DNA from: Saprospiraceae bacterium
Lineage (GTDB): Bacteria > Bacteroidota > Bacteroidia > Chitinophagales > Saprospiraceae
Assembly (NCBI GenBank): GCA_016710625.1
Contig: JADJVK010000026.1
Coordinates: 1 to 37,976, forward strand
DNA length: 37,976 nt
Direction of reading: 5' to 3'
The position numbers were made by a program, and so were the translations under genes. Shown here piece by piece: positions 9,132-16,206 of this stretch (position 1 is its first letter; every line of letters begins with the position of its first letter). The notes under the pieces were generated by a model. The model saw only the letters and a list, made by a program, of their open reading frames with translations, was not told where the DNA came from and ran no database searches.

Positions 9132-10394
9132 TCAACATCTCACTTCCATCAAATCATCCCACCGTGTCGTATAGCAGGGCGTCAGCTTTTTCTTGTGGGT
9201 CAGTTTTCGGATGGTGCCGCTCTGGACGGCGGTTCTCACGGCACTTCGTCCATATTTTGCATTACATTTATCCAAGGCAGCCATCAGCGATTTTGTTTTG
9301 CTGAGGTCGGGTGTTTCAAAGAGGCTAGTCTGTATGAAGTCATTCGGAACGATAGATCCGACGATCACCCCCGTTTTTTTGTAGCGAAAACCAGGCTGAA
9401 AAATATGCTCCAGAGCCCTGTTGGCTTGCTTCACCAAGGTCATCGTGTCGTTGGAAGGGGTGGGGAGGGTCACGTAGGCACTATTGCGGTATTGTTTGTC
9501 CGTTTTGCTAAAAGGGTTGGTTCTGACGAAAACAGAAATGATGGCACAACTCGTTTTTTGTTGCCTTAATTTCAAGGCACATCGAGCAGCAAATTCTGAA
9601 ACCATCTCTTTTAGTCCTTCGATTTGTTCAATGGGAGAGTGGAAAGACCGAGAGGTACAAATTGTTTTTTTTGCAGGGAGGACGTCCTCCAAGGCAATGC
9701 AAGGTCGCCCCTGAAGCTCCCATTTTGTCCGCAGCCCATTGATAGTCATTGTCTTGTGGACCCAATCGTCGGGCTTTCGAACGAAGTCGGCGGCTGTTTT
9801 CACACCCTGTTGTTCGAGGCGGTAACTATATTTTCTACCGATGCCCCACACATCACCGATGGGGGTTTGCTCTAGGCTAAGGGCAATAGCTTCTGGGGTG
9901 TCGAGTAGGCGGACACCGCCCCATTGATTTTGCTTTTTTGCGATTCTGTTGCCGATTTTTGCCAAAGTTTTGGTAGCTGCAATGCCGACACTGACGGGGA
10001 TGCCTGTGTTGCGGAAAACAGATTGCCGCATATGTTTGGCATGAAGCTCTAGCGAAGAGCCCTGAAAGCCACTAAAGTTTAAGAAAGCTTCGTCGATAGA
10101 ATAAATTTCGATGTCTGGAGCAAAACGGCTCAGGGTCCTCATCACCCGATGCGACATGTCGCCATAGAGTACATAGTTTGAGGAAAATACTTTCACATCG
10201 TGCTGCTTCACGATATCCATCACTTGAAATATTGGCTGCCCCATCCCTATGCCCAAAGCCTTGCTTTCGTTGGACCGAGCCACCACACATCCATCATTAT
10301 TGGATAGCACCACGATGGGTTTGCCGATAAGAGAAGGGTTGAAAGCCCTTTCACAGGAAGCATAAAAATTATTACAATCAATCAGTGCATACAT
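9132..10394 (-). CDS. umuC: UmuC-type Y-family DNA polymerase (Pol V catalytic subunit)
   Basis: The 420-residue protein starts at the ATG at 10394, giving the family's standard MYALIDCNNFYASCERAF; an in-frame ATG at 10412 would add six residues. Landmarks are the catalytic Asp in ALIDCNNFY, SNNDGCVVARS, the catalytic pair in YSIDEAFLNFSGF, helix-hairpin-helix-like GDVWGIGRK, and the usual C-terminal PCYTTRWDDLMEV. The length matches UmuC (about 420). It carries out error-prone translesion synthesis after DNA damage, normally with cleaved UmuD, but no umuD lies beside it. Base composition is unlike the neighbours: one hand-counted 60-base line in it is about 57% GC, one in fbp about 30%. That and the repeat-rich flank suggest lateral acquisition. 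Confidence 0.93.
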   Translation of the reverse strand: MYALIDCNNFYASCERAFNPSLIGKPIVVLSNNDGCVVARSNESKALGIGMGQPIFQVMDIVKQHDVKVFSSNYVLYGDMSHRVMRTLSRFAPDIEIYSIDEAFLNFSGFQGSSLELHAKHMRQSVFRNTGIPVSVGIAATKTLAKIGNRIAKKQNQWGGVRLLDTPEAIALSLEQTPIGDVWGIGRKYSYRLEQQGVKTAADFVRKPDDWVHKTMTINGLRTKWELQGRPCIALEDVLPAKKTICTSRSFHSPIEQIEGLKEMVSEFAARCALKLRQQKTSCAIISVFVRTNPFSKTDKQYRNSAYVTLPTPSNDTMTLVKQANRALEHIFQPGFRYKKTGVIVGSIVPNDFIQTSLFETPDLSKTKSLMAALDKCNAKYGRSAVRTAVQSGTIRKLTHKKKLTPCYTTRWDDLMEVRC

Positions 10395-10430
10395 CGTTTT
10401 TTTTTGATGCAAGATACAGTGATTTTAATT

Positions 10431-10463
10431 TTAAAACAAATTGTTTTAATAAAATTGTTTTAA
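10431..10463 (-). promoter_or_regulatory. Palindromic operator candidate upstream of umuC
   Basis: TTAAAACAA (10431-10439), one base, then TTGTTTTAA (10441-10449) form a perfect 9-bp inverted repeat about 37 bases upstream of the preferred umuC start. A third half-site, TTGTTTTAA, lies at 10455-10463 on the same face. Its position suggests repression or SOS-type control; the binding protein is unknown. Confidence 0.5.
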
Positions 10464-10540
10464 AATAAGGAAAAGGATTTGTCGCAATCTATGGTAAAGT
10501 GATTTGAAATTTCAGGTGTTTTAGGAGCGAAATAAAAATG

Positions 10541-10567
10541 GTTTACAGTAAAGAGTTTACTGTAAAC
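10541..10567. promoter_or_regulatory. 12-bp perfect inverted repeat in the umuC-fbp gap
   Basis: GTTTACAGTAAA (10541-10552), GAG, TTTACTGTAAAC (10556-10567) is a perfect dyad. It has no strong GC stem or T tract, which favours a dimeric-regulator operator over a terminator. It lies about 150 bases upstream of umuC and past the 3' end of fbp. Apart from this dyad and the TTGTTTTAA sites, the 10413-10690 gap holds nothing I recognise. Confidence 0.5.
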
Positions 10568-10693
10568 TAAAATTGTTTTTTTTGAACCCCAAAATAGCTT
10601 TAAAACTTAGATGAATTTAAAATTAAAAGACAAAAAAGAAGGAAGAATTCTAAAATTTTAATGATAAAATTATACTAGCTAACCAATTTTCAA

Positions 10694-10737
10694 ACATAAA
10701 AAAAATGCAAAGCAACTAAACAAGCCGCTTTGCATTT
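10694..10737 (-). terminator. Rho-independent terminator of fbp
   Basis: The 11-bp perfect stem AAATGCAAAGC (10703-10713) and GCTTTGCATTT (10727-10737) is followed on the minus strand by a run of eight Ts. It lies 25 bases beyond the fbp stop. Confidence 0.85.
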
Positions 10738-10761
10738 AAGATAATATTTGTTAAGAAAAAA

Positions 10762-11769
10762 TTAGCTCATTTTCGAAGCGGAATACCTTTCTACATAGGC
10801 TTTCATCTCATCCACCATATCTGGAGAACCAATAACAATAGATGATTTTTCATGCAACTTTTTGGGTTGAAGATCCAATATTCGCTCCAAACTGCCATTG
10901 ATGGCTTTTCCACCAGCTTGTTCCACGATGTAAGCCAATGGATTACATTCATACACTAGCCTCAATTTGCCATCAGGATATTTTCGTGTCACTGGATATA
11001 AGAAAATGCCACCTTGGAACAAAATTCTGTGAATATCACTCACCATAGAGCCAATGTAACGAAGCCCTAAATTCAAATCCGAACAATAATCGATGTATCG
11101 ACGCATCTCAATATCGAATTTCAAATAATAACCTTGGTTAACAGAGTAATAATTTCCTCTTTTAGGTATCTGAATATTATGATGCGATAAGCAGAATTCT
11201 CCTATGGAAGGGTCAAGAGTGAAACCATTCACACCGCTACCAGTGGTATATACCAAAATAGTAGATGTGCCGTAAATTACGTATCCTGCAGCCACTAAAG
11301 CAGTCCTTTTGTAAAAAATCTTTTTCAGTACACGGATTTTTGGGTCACTGATTCTTCTGTAAATAGCAAAAATTGTTCCTACTGAAACATTTACATCAAT
11401 ATTCGATGAACCATCCAATGGGTCAAAAGCAACCACATAATTGGCTTCTTTGCCCTGAATAGAAGGGAACTGAAGGAAAGTTTCATCTTCTTCAGATGCA
11501 ATTCCGCAGCATTGTCCACTGTTTTTTAGGCATTCAATTAATTTTTCATTGGCATACAAATCCAATTTTTGAACGGTATCTCCTGAAATATTTTCTGAGT
11601 CAGCCTTTCCCAAAATGTTCACTAGACCAGCTTTGTTTACCAATCTATTGACGATTTTTGCTGCCACACCAATGTCTCTTAGCAATCCAGTTAATTCATC
11701 GTGGTCATACAAGAACTCATTTTGTCGTTTGATGATAAACTCATCTAATGTGATAATCTTATTCGACAT
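10762..11769 (-). CDS. fbp: Fructose-1,6-bisphosphatase class I
   Basis: The 335-residue enzyme hydrolyses fructose 1,6-bisphosphate to fructose 6-phosphate in gluconeogenesis. Class I marks are GDTVQKLDLYANE, the acidic IASEEDE cluster, the metal/phosphate motif FDPLDGSSNIDVN, GTIFAIYRR, FQGGIFLYPVTRKYPDGKLR and YECNPLAYIVEQAGG-like text, all in the usual order and length. The start at 11769 gives MSNKIITLDEFI, as in relatives. It appears to be a single-gene unit with its own promoter (11849-11856) and terminator. Confidence 0.96.
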   Translation of the reverse strand: MSNKIITLDEFIIKRQNEFLYDHDELTGLLRDIGVAAKIVNRLVNKAGLVNILGKADSENISGDTVQKLDLYANEKLIECLKNSGQCCGIASEEDETFLQFPSIQGKEANYVVAFDPLDGSSNIDVNVSVGTIFAIYRRISDPKIRVLKKIFYKRTALVAAGYVIYGTSTILVYTTGSGVNGFTLDPSIGEFCLSHHNIQIPKRGNYYSVNQGYYLKFDIEMRRYIDYCSDLNLGLRYIGSMVSDIHRILFQGGIFLYPVTRKYPDGKLRLVYECNPLAYIVEQAGGKAINGSLERILDLQPKKLHEKSSIVIGSPDMVDEMKAYVERYSASKMS

Positions 11770-11848
11770 CTTTAATTAATTATTTGGTTATGAAATGATT
11801 AGTTCTATTTTAGTCTGTGCAAGTAAACTATTTGGTAATTTGTGATGG

Positions 11849-11856
11849 CAAAGTTA
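11849..11856 (-). promoter_or_regulatory. -7 promoter box for fbp
   Basis: Read on the minus strand, TAACTTTG matches TAnnTTTG about 80 bases upstream of the fbp ATG. The -33 part is unclear. Confidence 0.4.
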
Positions 11857-11904
11857 CGAACAATTGGGATAGTATCCATATTAAAATTGTATCTCCTGTA
11901 GAAT

Positions 11905-12339
11905 TTATTGATTTTCTTTTCCACTCAAAACTTCGAATACAATCGTATCTTTTTGAAAGGTGTAAATACAATCTAACAAATTATTCATTACAGAAAAGCG
12001 ACTCACCAATTTATTGTGAAAAAAGTAGGCATCTAGGCGAATTCCATTCAATTCATCAATTATAAATGTAGTTGAATTTTTACGAATCAATTGGTAATTT
12101 CTCAAACCTTTGAGGGTGTCTAATCCATAAACTATTTTCCACGAAAATGTAGAATCGTTGATAGGGGAAAGAGTCAAACTCATGTCAACACTATCTTTTC
12201 CTTTTGCGTTGGAAATAAGCAGCTTCCCTTCCCATTTACCTAAATAGTTTGAGGGAAAAAATGCATCGGAATGCCGATTTTTTTCAAGAGTTTTACATGA
12301 AAAACTCAAAAATAAAATAAAATAAATATAAAATTTCAA
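11905..12339 (-). CDS. Small putative lipoprotein of unknown function
   Basis: The 144-residue protein has a short lipoprotein signal: Lys, a hydrophobic core (FYIYFILFLSF) and the lipobox LSFSC with Cys near residue 15. After it come GKWEGKLLI and alternating hydrophobic/polar strands (MSLTLSPINDSTFSWKI, TTFIIDELNGIRLDAYF, LVSRFSV), as in small beta-barrel, lipocalin-like lipoproteins. The only start that keeps the signal peptide is TTG at 12339; no in-frame ATG lies nearby. Lipid attachment at the inner face of the outer membrane would be usual in this phylum. I do not recognise the family; the fold guess is inference. Confidence 0.7.
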   Translation of the reverse strand: MKFYIYFILFLSFSCKTLEKNRHSDAFFPSNYLGKWEGKLLISNAKGKDSVDMSLTLSPINDSTFSWKIVYGLDTLKGLRNYQLIRKNSTTFIIDELNGIRLDAYFFHNKLVSRFSVMNNLLDCIYTFQKDTIVFEVLSGKENQ

Positions 12340-12379
12340 TTCACAAATTGTTAATGTATTGATAAATTTATTAATTAGT

Positions 12380-12411
12380 TTTGTTTATTCAAAGAAATAC
12401 TATTACTTTTG
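12380..12411 (+). promoter_or_regulatory. Promoter of the Cys-rich exported mini-protein
   Basis: TTTG at 12380-12383, a 20-base spacer, then TACTTTTG at 12404-12411 fit the Bacteroidota sigma-ABfr consensus (TTTG, 17-23 bases, TAnnTTTG). The leader to the ATG at 12482 would be about 65 bases. Confidence 0.6.
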
Positions 12412-12481
12412 TTAGGTAAAGTTGATAATATTTCAACTTGAAGTTTAAATATTTTGAAATTCTTTTAAATCAATCGTAATT

Positions 12482-12760
12482 ATGAAAAAATTAGTTTTAG
12501 TTTTTGCTTTATTTGGTGGATTTGCTCTAGCTTCTCAAGCTCAAAATGCTCCTGCTTCTGCTTCTGCTGGTAAAACAGAAGAGAAAGCTGCATGCTCTAG
12601 CTCTGCAAAAAAATCTTGCTGTGCAAACAAATCAGCTGCTGCTTGTTCTAAAGATGCTGGTGCAAAAAAATCTTGTTGTGCTAACAAATCAGCAAAATCT
12701 TGTGCTGGTGAGTCAAAAGCAGAAGTTGCTCCACAAGCTCCTCAAATGGAAAAGCAATAA
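12482..12760 (+). CDS. Exported Cys/Lys/Ala-rich mini-protein with duplicated KKSCCANKSA motif
   Basis: The 92-residue protein has a Sec signal peptide (MKKLVLVFALFGGFALASQAQ, cleavage likely after AQA). The mature chain, about 70 residues, is low-complexity and made of Ala, Lys, Ser and Cys. The motif KKSCCANKSA occurs twice, with further Cys in KAACSSS, AACSK and KSCAG, seven Cys in all, two of them CC pairs. The tail is KAEVAPQAPQMEKQ. It has its own promoter and terminator. The composition would suit metal binding or thiol chemistry in the periplasm, or a disordered protein, but nothing proves either. A +1-frame open frame over the same bases is a shadow. Confidence 0.82.
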   Translation: MKKLVLVFALFGGFALASQAQNAPASASAGKTEEKAACSSSAKKSCCANKSAAACSKDAGAKKSCCANKSAKSCAGESKAEVAPQAPQMEKQ

Positions 12761-12778
12761 TTTTGTAAATTATTATAA

Positions 12779-12814
12779 AAAAGGCTTCAGTGATTTATTT
12801 CTCTGAAGCCTTTT
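12779..12814 (+). terminator. Bidirectional terminator between the mini-protein and Nudix genes
   Basis: AAAAGGCTTCAG (12779-12790) pairs with CTGAAGCCTTTT (12803-12814), with a T-rich tail on both strands. It serves the plus-strand gene ending at 12760. Its right arm also encodes the last residues of the convergent Nudix gene. Confidence 0.85.
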
Positions 12815-13241
12815 GTTTTTTAGTGATATTAGAATACATTACGCCTCTCTTTATATTCTGAATCGATTCATTCAATGATTTAGAGATATTCGTAGGAATT
12901 TTATCCTTTTCAAACCATTTTAAAGTCCTAAATTTCTTTGGCTCCATCACCAATAATTTACCAGTCCAAATATTGCATTGATAATAAAATGTAATCTCTC
13001 TTTTGGTGGTTTTATGGTTAAATACAATATGTTTTAGTTCCAAATTATGAATACTAATTTTTGCCCCAGTTTCCTCTTTTATCTCACGAACTAAAGCATT
13101 TTTGGGATCTTCTCCCATGTCCACCTTGCCTCCTGGTAAAGAAAATCTTCCACCATTCTTCTGTGTTTGGGATAAAAACAATATTTTGCCTTCATCCTCT
13201 AAAAGTAATCTTACAATAATAACAGTAGGTACAACAGCCAT
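12795..13241 (-). CDS. Nudix hydrolase
   Basis: The 148-residue protein has a full Nudix box at about residues 37-60: GGKVDMGED followed by ALVREIKEETGA, matching GX5EX7REUXEEXGU with every metal-binding acidic residue present. The flanking strands PTVIIVRLLLEDEGKILFL and RFSLPGG are typical. Members hydrolyse nucleoside diphosphates linked to another group; the substrate cannot be read from this sequence. It has a well-formed promoter just upstream. Its C-terminal KKQKASEK overlaps the shared terminator stem. Confidence 0.88.
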   Translation of the reverse strand: MAVVPTVIIVRLLLEDEGKILFLSQTQKNGGRFSLPGGKVDMGEDPKNALVREIKEETGAKISIHNLELKHIVFNHKTTKREITFYYQCNIWTGKLLVMEPKKFRTLKWFEKDKIPTNISKSLNESIQNIKRGVMYSNITKKQKASEK

Positions 13242-13269
13242 TATGATTGATTTAATATTTTATACTTTA

Positions 13270-13299
13270 CAAAAGTAAATTAATATTTTTATTATCAAA
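13270..13299 (-). promoter_or_regulatory. Promoter of the Nudix gene
   Basis: On the minus strand, TTTG (13296-13299), 18 bases, then TACTTTTG (13270-13277) fit the phylum's -33/-7 consensus, about 30 bases upstream of the ATG. Confidence 0.6.
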
Positions 13300-13768
13300 G
13301 TAAGTTGTAAGATAAGTTTTTTTTAAAAAGATTAAAAAAATAATTTTCGGTTAACCCAAAAAAAGTAAAATATTTTGAAAAGGAATTAGTCAAAAGCACA
13401 ATGTAGTGAAAAACAGAAATTAATTGCTGATTTTAATAAATGTAGTATGTTTTATAAATATTACAATATTAGATAAATGTAAATTATAATTAGTAAAATA
13501 TATAAAAATTAAGAATAATATTCTAAATTTGACAATTAAAGTGAAATATAAGAAATTGACATGTAAGTAGTTTGTTACTTATTTTGAAGCTTTCTAATAA
13601 TTGATTTATATGCAGATAATGCATCATATTTTTTTGAAAAAAAAAACTAATAAGCACAAAATTCGAAAACCCTAGTCTTTACATTGAAATGGTAAAGAAA
13701 TTACCCACCCAATAAATCAGTATAGTAGTTGTAGAATTATGATTTTTCGAACTTTTAAATAATAAATT
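13300..13768. other. AT-rich intergenic stretch, no gene seen
   Basis: Very AT-rich with poly-A and poly-T runs and stops in all frames. I find no RNA gene or repeat. It is the 5' flank of the small Gly-rich gene at 13769. Confidence 0.6.
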
Positions 13769-14038
13769 ATGGATTTAACAAGTATTTTGATCAACACTGT
13801 TCTTGGAGCAGGAGGAGGTTACTTAGGAAACATGCTAAAACAAAATGGTTTGGGAATGATTGGAAATTTAGTAGCTGGAGGTGCTGGAGGTAATATTTTA
13901 CCAGCAATAATTGGGGCTGTTGCACCGACTCTTTTAGGAGGTGGCGACTCTAGTAATATGATAGTCTCTGCCATTACTGCCTTAGTGGGTGGTAGTGCTG
14001 GGTCATTACTAGGTGGGCTTTTTAAGAAAGCAGCATAG
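13769..14038 (+). CDS. Small Gly-rich hydrophobic protein with glycine-zipper-like segments
   Basis: The 89-residue protein has no signal peptide. It consists of four hydrophobic Gly/Ala segments: LINTVLGAGGGYLGNML, MIGNLVAGGAGGNILPAI, IGAVAPTLLGGG, and SAITALVGGSAGSLLGGLF with a basic KKAA end. Small residues spaced as GxxxG suggest packed membrane helices. This resembles small-residue membrane proteins and also unmodified bacteriocin-like pore formers, but neither is shown. A strong terminator follows directly. The next gene on the opposite strand encodes a 59-residue peptide with a double-glycine-like leader, which makes the neighbourhood worth a second look. Confidence 0.78.
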   Translation: MDLTSILINTVLGAGGGYLGNMLKQNGLGMIGNLVAGGAGGNILPAIIGAVAPTLLGGGDSSNMIVSAITALVGGSAGSLLGGLFKKAA

Positions 14039-14051
14039 AACATAAAAAAAT

Positions 14052-14083
14052 AAAAAGGCTTCAACCACTGTTGAAGCCTTTTT
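14052..14083 (+). terminator. Strong bidirectional terminator
   Basis: AAAAAGGCTTCAA (14052-14064), loop CCACTG, TTGAAGCCTTTTT (14071-14083): a perfect 13-bp stem with T tracts on both sides. It lies between convergent genes ending at 14038 and 14105 and shares its stem core with the terminator at 12779. Confidence 0.9.
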
Positions 14084-14104
14084 CATTGGATCATCTAAGA
14101 TCAT

Positions 14105-14284
14105 TTATTGTGGGGTAATTCCTCCGCAACCATTGTTCCAAATATCTAAACCTACTACGTTGCGTCGACCTTCTTTATAAGTGTTCATTTCTAATGCACT
14201 TAGTTGTTGAAGGTTAATTTTTAGATCATCCAGGCTTTTAACGGATTTCTTTCCAAATCCAAAAAATTTCTTGAATAAATTCAC
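14105..14284 (-). CDS. 59-residue peptide with double-glycine-like leader, possible secreted peptide precursor
   Basis: Translated by hand from GTG at 14284 to TAA at 14105. The N-terminus is basic and amphipathic (MNLFKKFFGFGKKSVKSLDD); residues 21-38 read LKINLQQLSALEMNTYKE. The segment LSALEMNTYKEG (28-39) fits the leader pattern LSxxELxxIxGG position for position, except Met for Leu, Tyr for Ile and Glu for the first Gly. Cutting after G39 would release a 20-residue product, RRNVVGLDIWNNGCGGITPQ, with one Cys. AGGG sits just before the GTG; there is no in-frame ATG upstream before a stop. It converges on a shared terminator. No peptidase-transporter or modification enzyme is in the window, so the role is inference; an ordinary small conserved protein is the alternative. 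Confidence 0.6.
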   Translation of the reverse strand: MNLFKKFFGFGKKSVKSLDDLKINLQQLSALEMNTYKEGRRNVVGLDIWNNGCGGITPQ

Positions 14285-14330
14285 TGCCCTGGTTTGTTAA
14301 TTGTTAAAGAATAATTTTACAGGGTGAAGT

Positions 14331-14842
14331 TACTATTATATTAAAATAAATTCAAATATATAAATATATATATTTTTTTATAATATGTTTTAAATCAATA
14401 TGTTTTGAAAGAAATATGCTTGATTTTGGGTTGAAATGAGGATATTGAAAGTTTGATAATGTATGGATTAATCCTGTACCAAAAATCATTGTGAGGTTAG
14501 TTGTTGATTTGGATTTATTTAAAAAATATCTTACAAATTTTAATTTTTTGACGAGTCAGTTGGATTTCCAAAATTGATTCCGGCAACAATAATAATAATT
14601 TTATAAGGCCGAATAAAACTAAATCAAGTTTAACAGAAACAATATTTTTACCATTGAAAAAGGAAACCGATAATAAACTGTAAGAGCTTATCAAAAGATT
14701 AAAACTAAAAAGGAGATATGTAAGCAAAAATGAAAAATAGAAGAAATAATGAATAAAGTGAGCCTGCCTGACGGTAGGCAGGTTTTTATTATCGGGAGGT
14801 TTTTGAATACTTTTTGACGGTACAACAGAGGCGATGAAAAAT
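14331..14842. other. Intergenic stretch with a CCTGCC hairpin, no gene seen
   Basis: The short open frames here lack family likeness and cross low-complexity DNA. The one structured item is the palindrome CCTGCCTGACGGTAGGCAGG at 14763-14782 followed by TTTTTATT, a dispersed-type hairpin that could also terminate transcription. Confidence 0.55.
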
Positions 14843-14928
14843 AAATACCTAATTTTGGTTTAGAAAAATGATAAGTAATTGAATCTAAAGTTACTCCTTG
14901 ATGCAATTTATTTACCTCTTACTTTTTT
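14843..14928. repeat. Repeat segment D, copy 1
   Basis: The block containing TTTGGTTTAGAAAAATGATA and ending GATGCAATTTATTTACCTC recurs at 15421-15508 with few changes. A truncated start (TTTGGTTTAGAA) recurs near 16531. It is non-coding in all copies. Confidence 0.8.
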
Positions 14929-14954
14929 CCCGTGGCAACGGGACAAAAAAGTAA
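14919..14954. repeat. Nested hairpin TTACTTTTTT-CCCGTGGCAACGGG-AAAAAAGTAA
   Basis: The palindrome CCCGTGGCAACGGG (14929-14942) sits between arms TTACTTTTTT and AAAAAAGTAA, making one long hairpin. A close relative with CCCGTAGCAACGGG is at 16774-16814. Confidence 0.8.
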
Positions 14955-15158
14955 CAAAAAAAGTCAAGGCTTTATAAAAATCTTTACGGAAAATATTCAC
15001 AAAAATTGCTAAACAAAAAAAACTCACTTATTCTTTCTACTAAAAAAAATTCATACTACTTGCTCAAACACTTTTTTGTTTTTAACGCATTTTTGCAAAG
15101 ATTTTCCTAATTTTTATAAGGCCATTTTAAATTTACTTTGAATAATTTTTACATTTTT

Positions 15159-15418
15159 CTGTAATAAATCAAAAAAATCGTCAATTTTACAGCGATAAGG
15201 AGCGAAAAGGAGAAGATGCGTTATTTGCAAAGAAATCATAAAGTATAAATTACTACAATTGAAAACAGATGCAAATGGTGAAAATAACCCAAAATGTGCA
15301 AATAAAAAAGCATTTCGACTGATAGCGACTGGTGCTTGCAATCGCATTAAAAGTGACTAGCGTTTTTTGTTTACTTTTTTTGGTGATGAAAAAAAGTAAA
15401 TGCCCAGCCGGCATGAGG
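15159..15418. repeat. Repeat core, copy A
   Basis: 15159-15383 aligns without gaps to 16563-16787: both are 225 bases, with about 13 differences by eye (around 94% identity). The segment ends in TTTACTTTTTTTGG; here the hairpin loop is GGTGATG and the return arm AAAAAAAGTAAA, then GCCCAGCCGGCATGAGG. A minus-strand open frame (15114-15347) covers part of copy A but is interrupted by a stop in copy B, so I treat the element as non-coding. Confidence 0.85.
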
Positions 15419-15420
15419 GA

Positions 15421-15508
15421 TATAAGACCTGATTTTTGGTTTAGAAAAATGATAAGTCATTTCACTAAAGTTACACCTAGATGCAATTTATTTACCTCTT
15501 ATTTTTTT
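15421..15508. repeat. Repeat segment D, copy 2
   Basis: Second copy of the 14843-14928 block. Here it is lodged between the repeat core and the tail, an arrangement missing from copy B. Confidence 0.8.
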
Positions 15509-15530
15509 CTGTAGTTAAGGTATAATAAAG

Positions 15531-15675
15531 TAAATGTCCACCGGCATGAGGCGAAGAATAAATTAGTGATATAAAGTTATGCTTCAAAAAAAAGTTATAA
15601 ATTATTCAGCTTATTAGATTTTCCAAAATCAAAACTTGCTAGATTGGATTTTTAATCATTATAACTTATTTTTAC
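15531..15675. repeat. Repeat tail, copy A, directly before a small gene
   Basis: It begins AAAGTAAATG, then CCGGCATGAGGCGAAGAATA and GATATAAAGTTATGCTTC, and matches 16808-16960 at roughly 75-80% by eye. It ends at the ATG of the 176-residue gene. Confidence 0.75.
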
Positions 15676-16206
15676 ATGTTAGGAGACATATTGTCAACAA
15701 TTTGTGCTTCTGATGAACTAAACCAACAATATATTTTAGAAGAATTTGTGCTAGATGGTCATATACATTTACAATCAATTAATTATGATATGATGGATTC
15801 AGAAATAGAATTATTTTTACGAGAAAATTTTATAGGAGCTTCATTAGAGAGCTTTGGCATAAAACACCAATTCTTAGAATTGACATTTTCTAATTCAAAA
15901 TATGAAGATATATTATTTAATATTGATTGTAAGATAGATTCTAATAATTCAAAATTTAAAGATTGTATAGAAAAATACAAATCCTTCGATAAATATGTAT
16001 ATATAATATTATTTTTTTTAGAAGCAAATTTAAAAAAAATCGAAGATTTTAGTTTTGATAATTCTAATTGTTTGTATTTAATATTTGAAAATGAATATCG
16101 AATATATTTTGATTTAAGTAATAGTGATAGTGATTTATCAATTTCATTTATTCAAAACATTGGTGATAGGGCATCCTATGTAATTAATTTTATGATTCAG
16201 GTATAG
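15676..16206 (+). CDS. Acidic 176-residue protein of unknown function in repeat cassette
   Basis: The protein has no signal peptide and no membrane segment. It is acidic and rich in Asp, Glu, Ser and Phe: MLGDILSTICASDELNQQYI, then EEFVLDGHIHLQSINYD, ESFGIKHQFLELTFSNSKYE and a closing ISFIQNIGDRASYVINFM. The alternation suggests an alpha/beta fold. Small, acidic, cytoplasmic, very AT-rich and flanked by duplicated non-coding DNA is the profile of orphan immunity proteins in polymorphic-toxin regions, but no toxin is visible, so that is only a hypothesis. I do not recognise the family. Confidence 0.65.
   Translation: MLGDILSTICASDELNQQYILEEFVLDGHIHLQSINYDMMDSEIELFLRENFIGASLESFGIKHQFLELTFSNSKYEDILFNIDCKIDSNNSKFKDCIEKYKSFDKYVYIILFFLEANLKKIEDFSFDNSNCLYLIFENEYRIYFDLSNSDSDLSISFIQNIGDRASYVINFMIQV

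Noticed and set aside
8951..9304. 117-residue Pro/Arg/Ser-rich open frame
   Set aside because: It reads through the C-rich micro-repeat spacer and the antisense of the umuC 3' end; its composition simply reflects the repeats.
9193..9875. Several plus-strand open frames
   Set aside because: All are antisense to umuC, whose own frame is clearly conserved.
14515..14906. Two overlapping minus-strand open frames
   Set aside because: Low-complexity translations without a start signal; one spans the CCTGCC hairpin.
15114..15347. 77-residue minus-strand open frame in repeat copy A
   Set aside because: The homologous DNA in copy B carries an in-frame stop, and the base changes between copies show no codon pattern.
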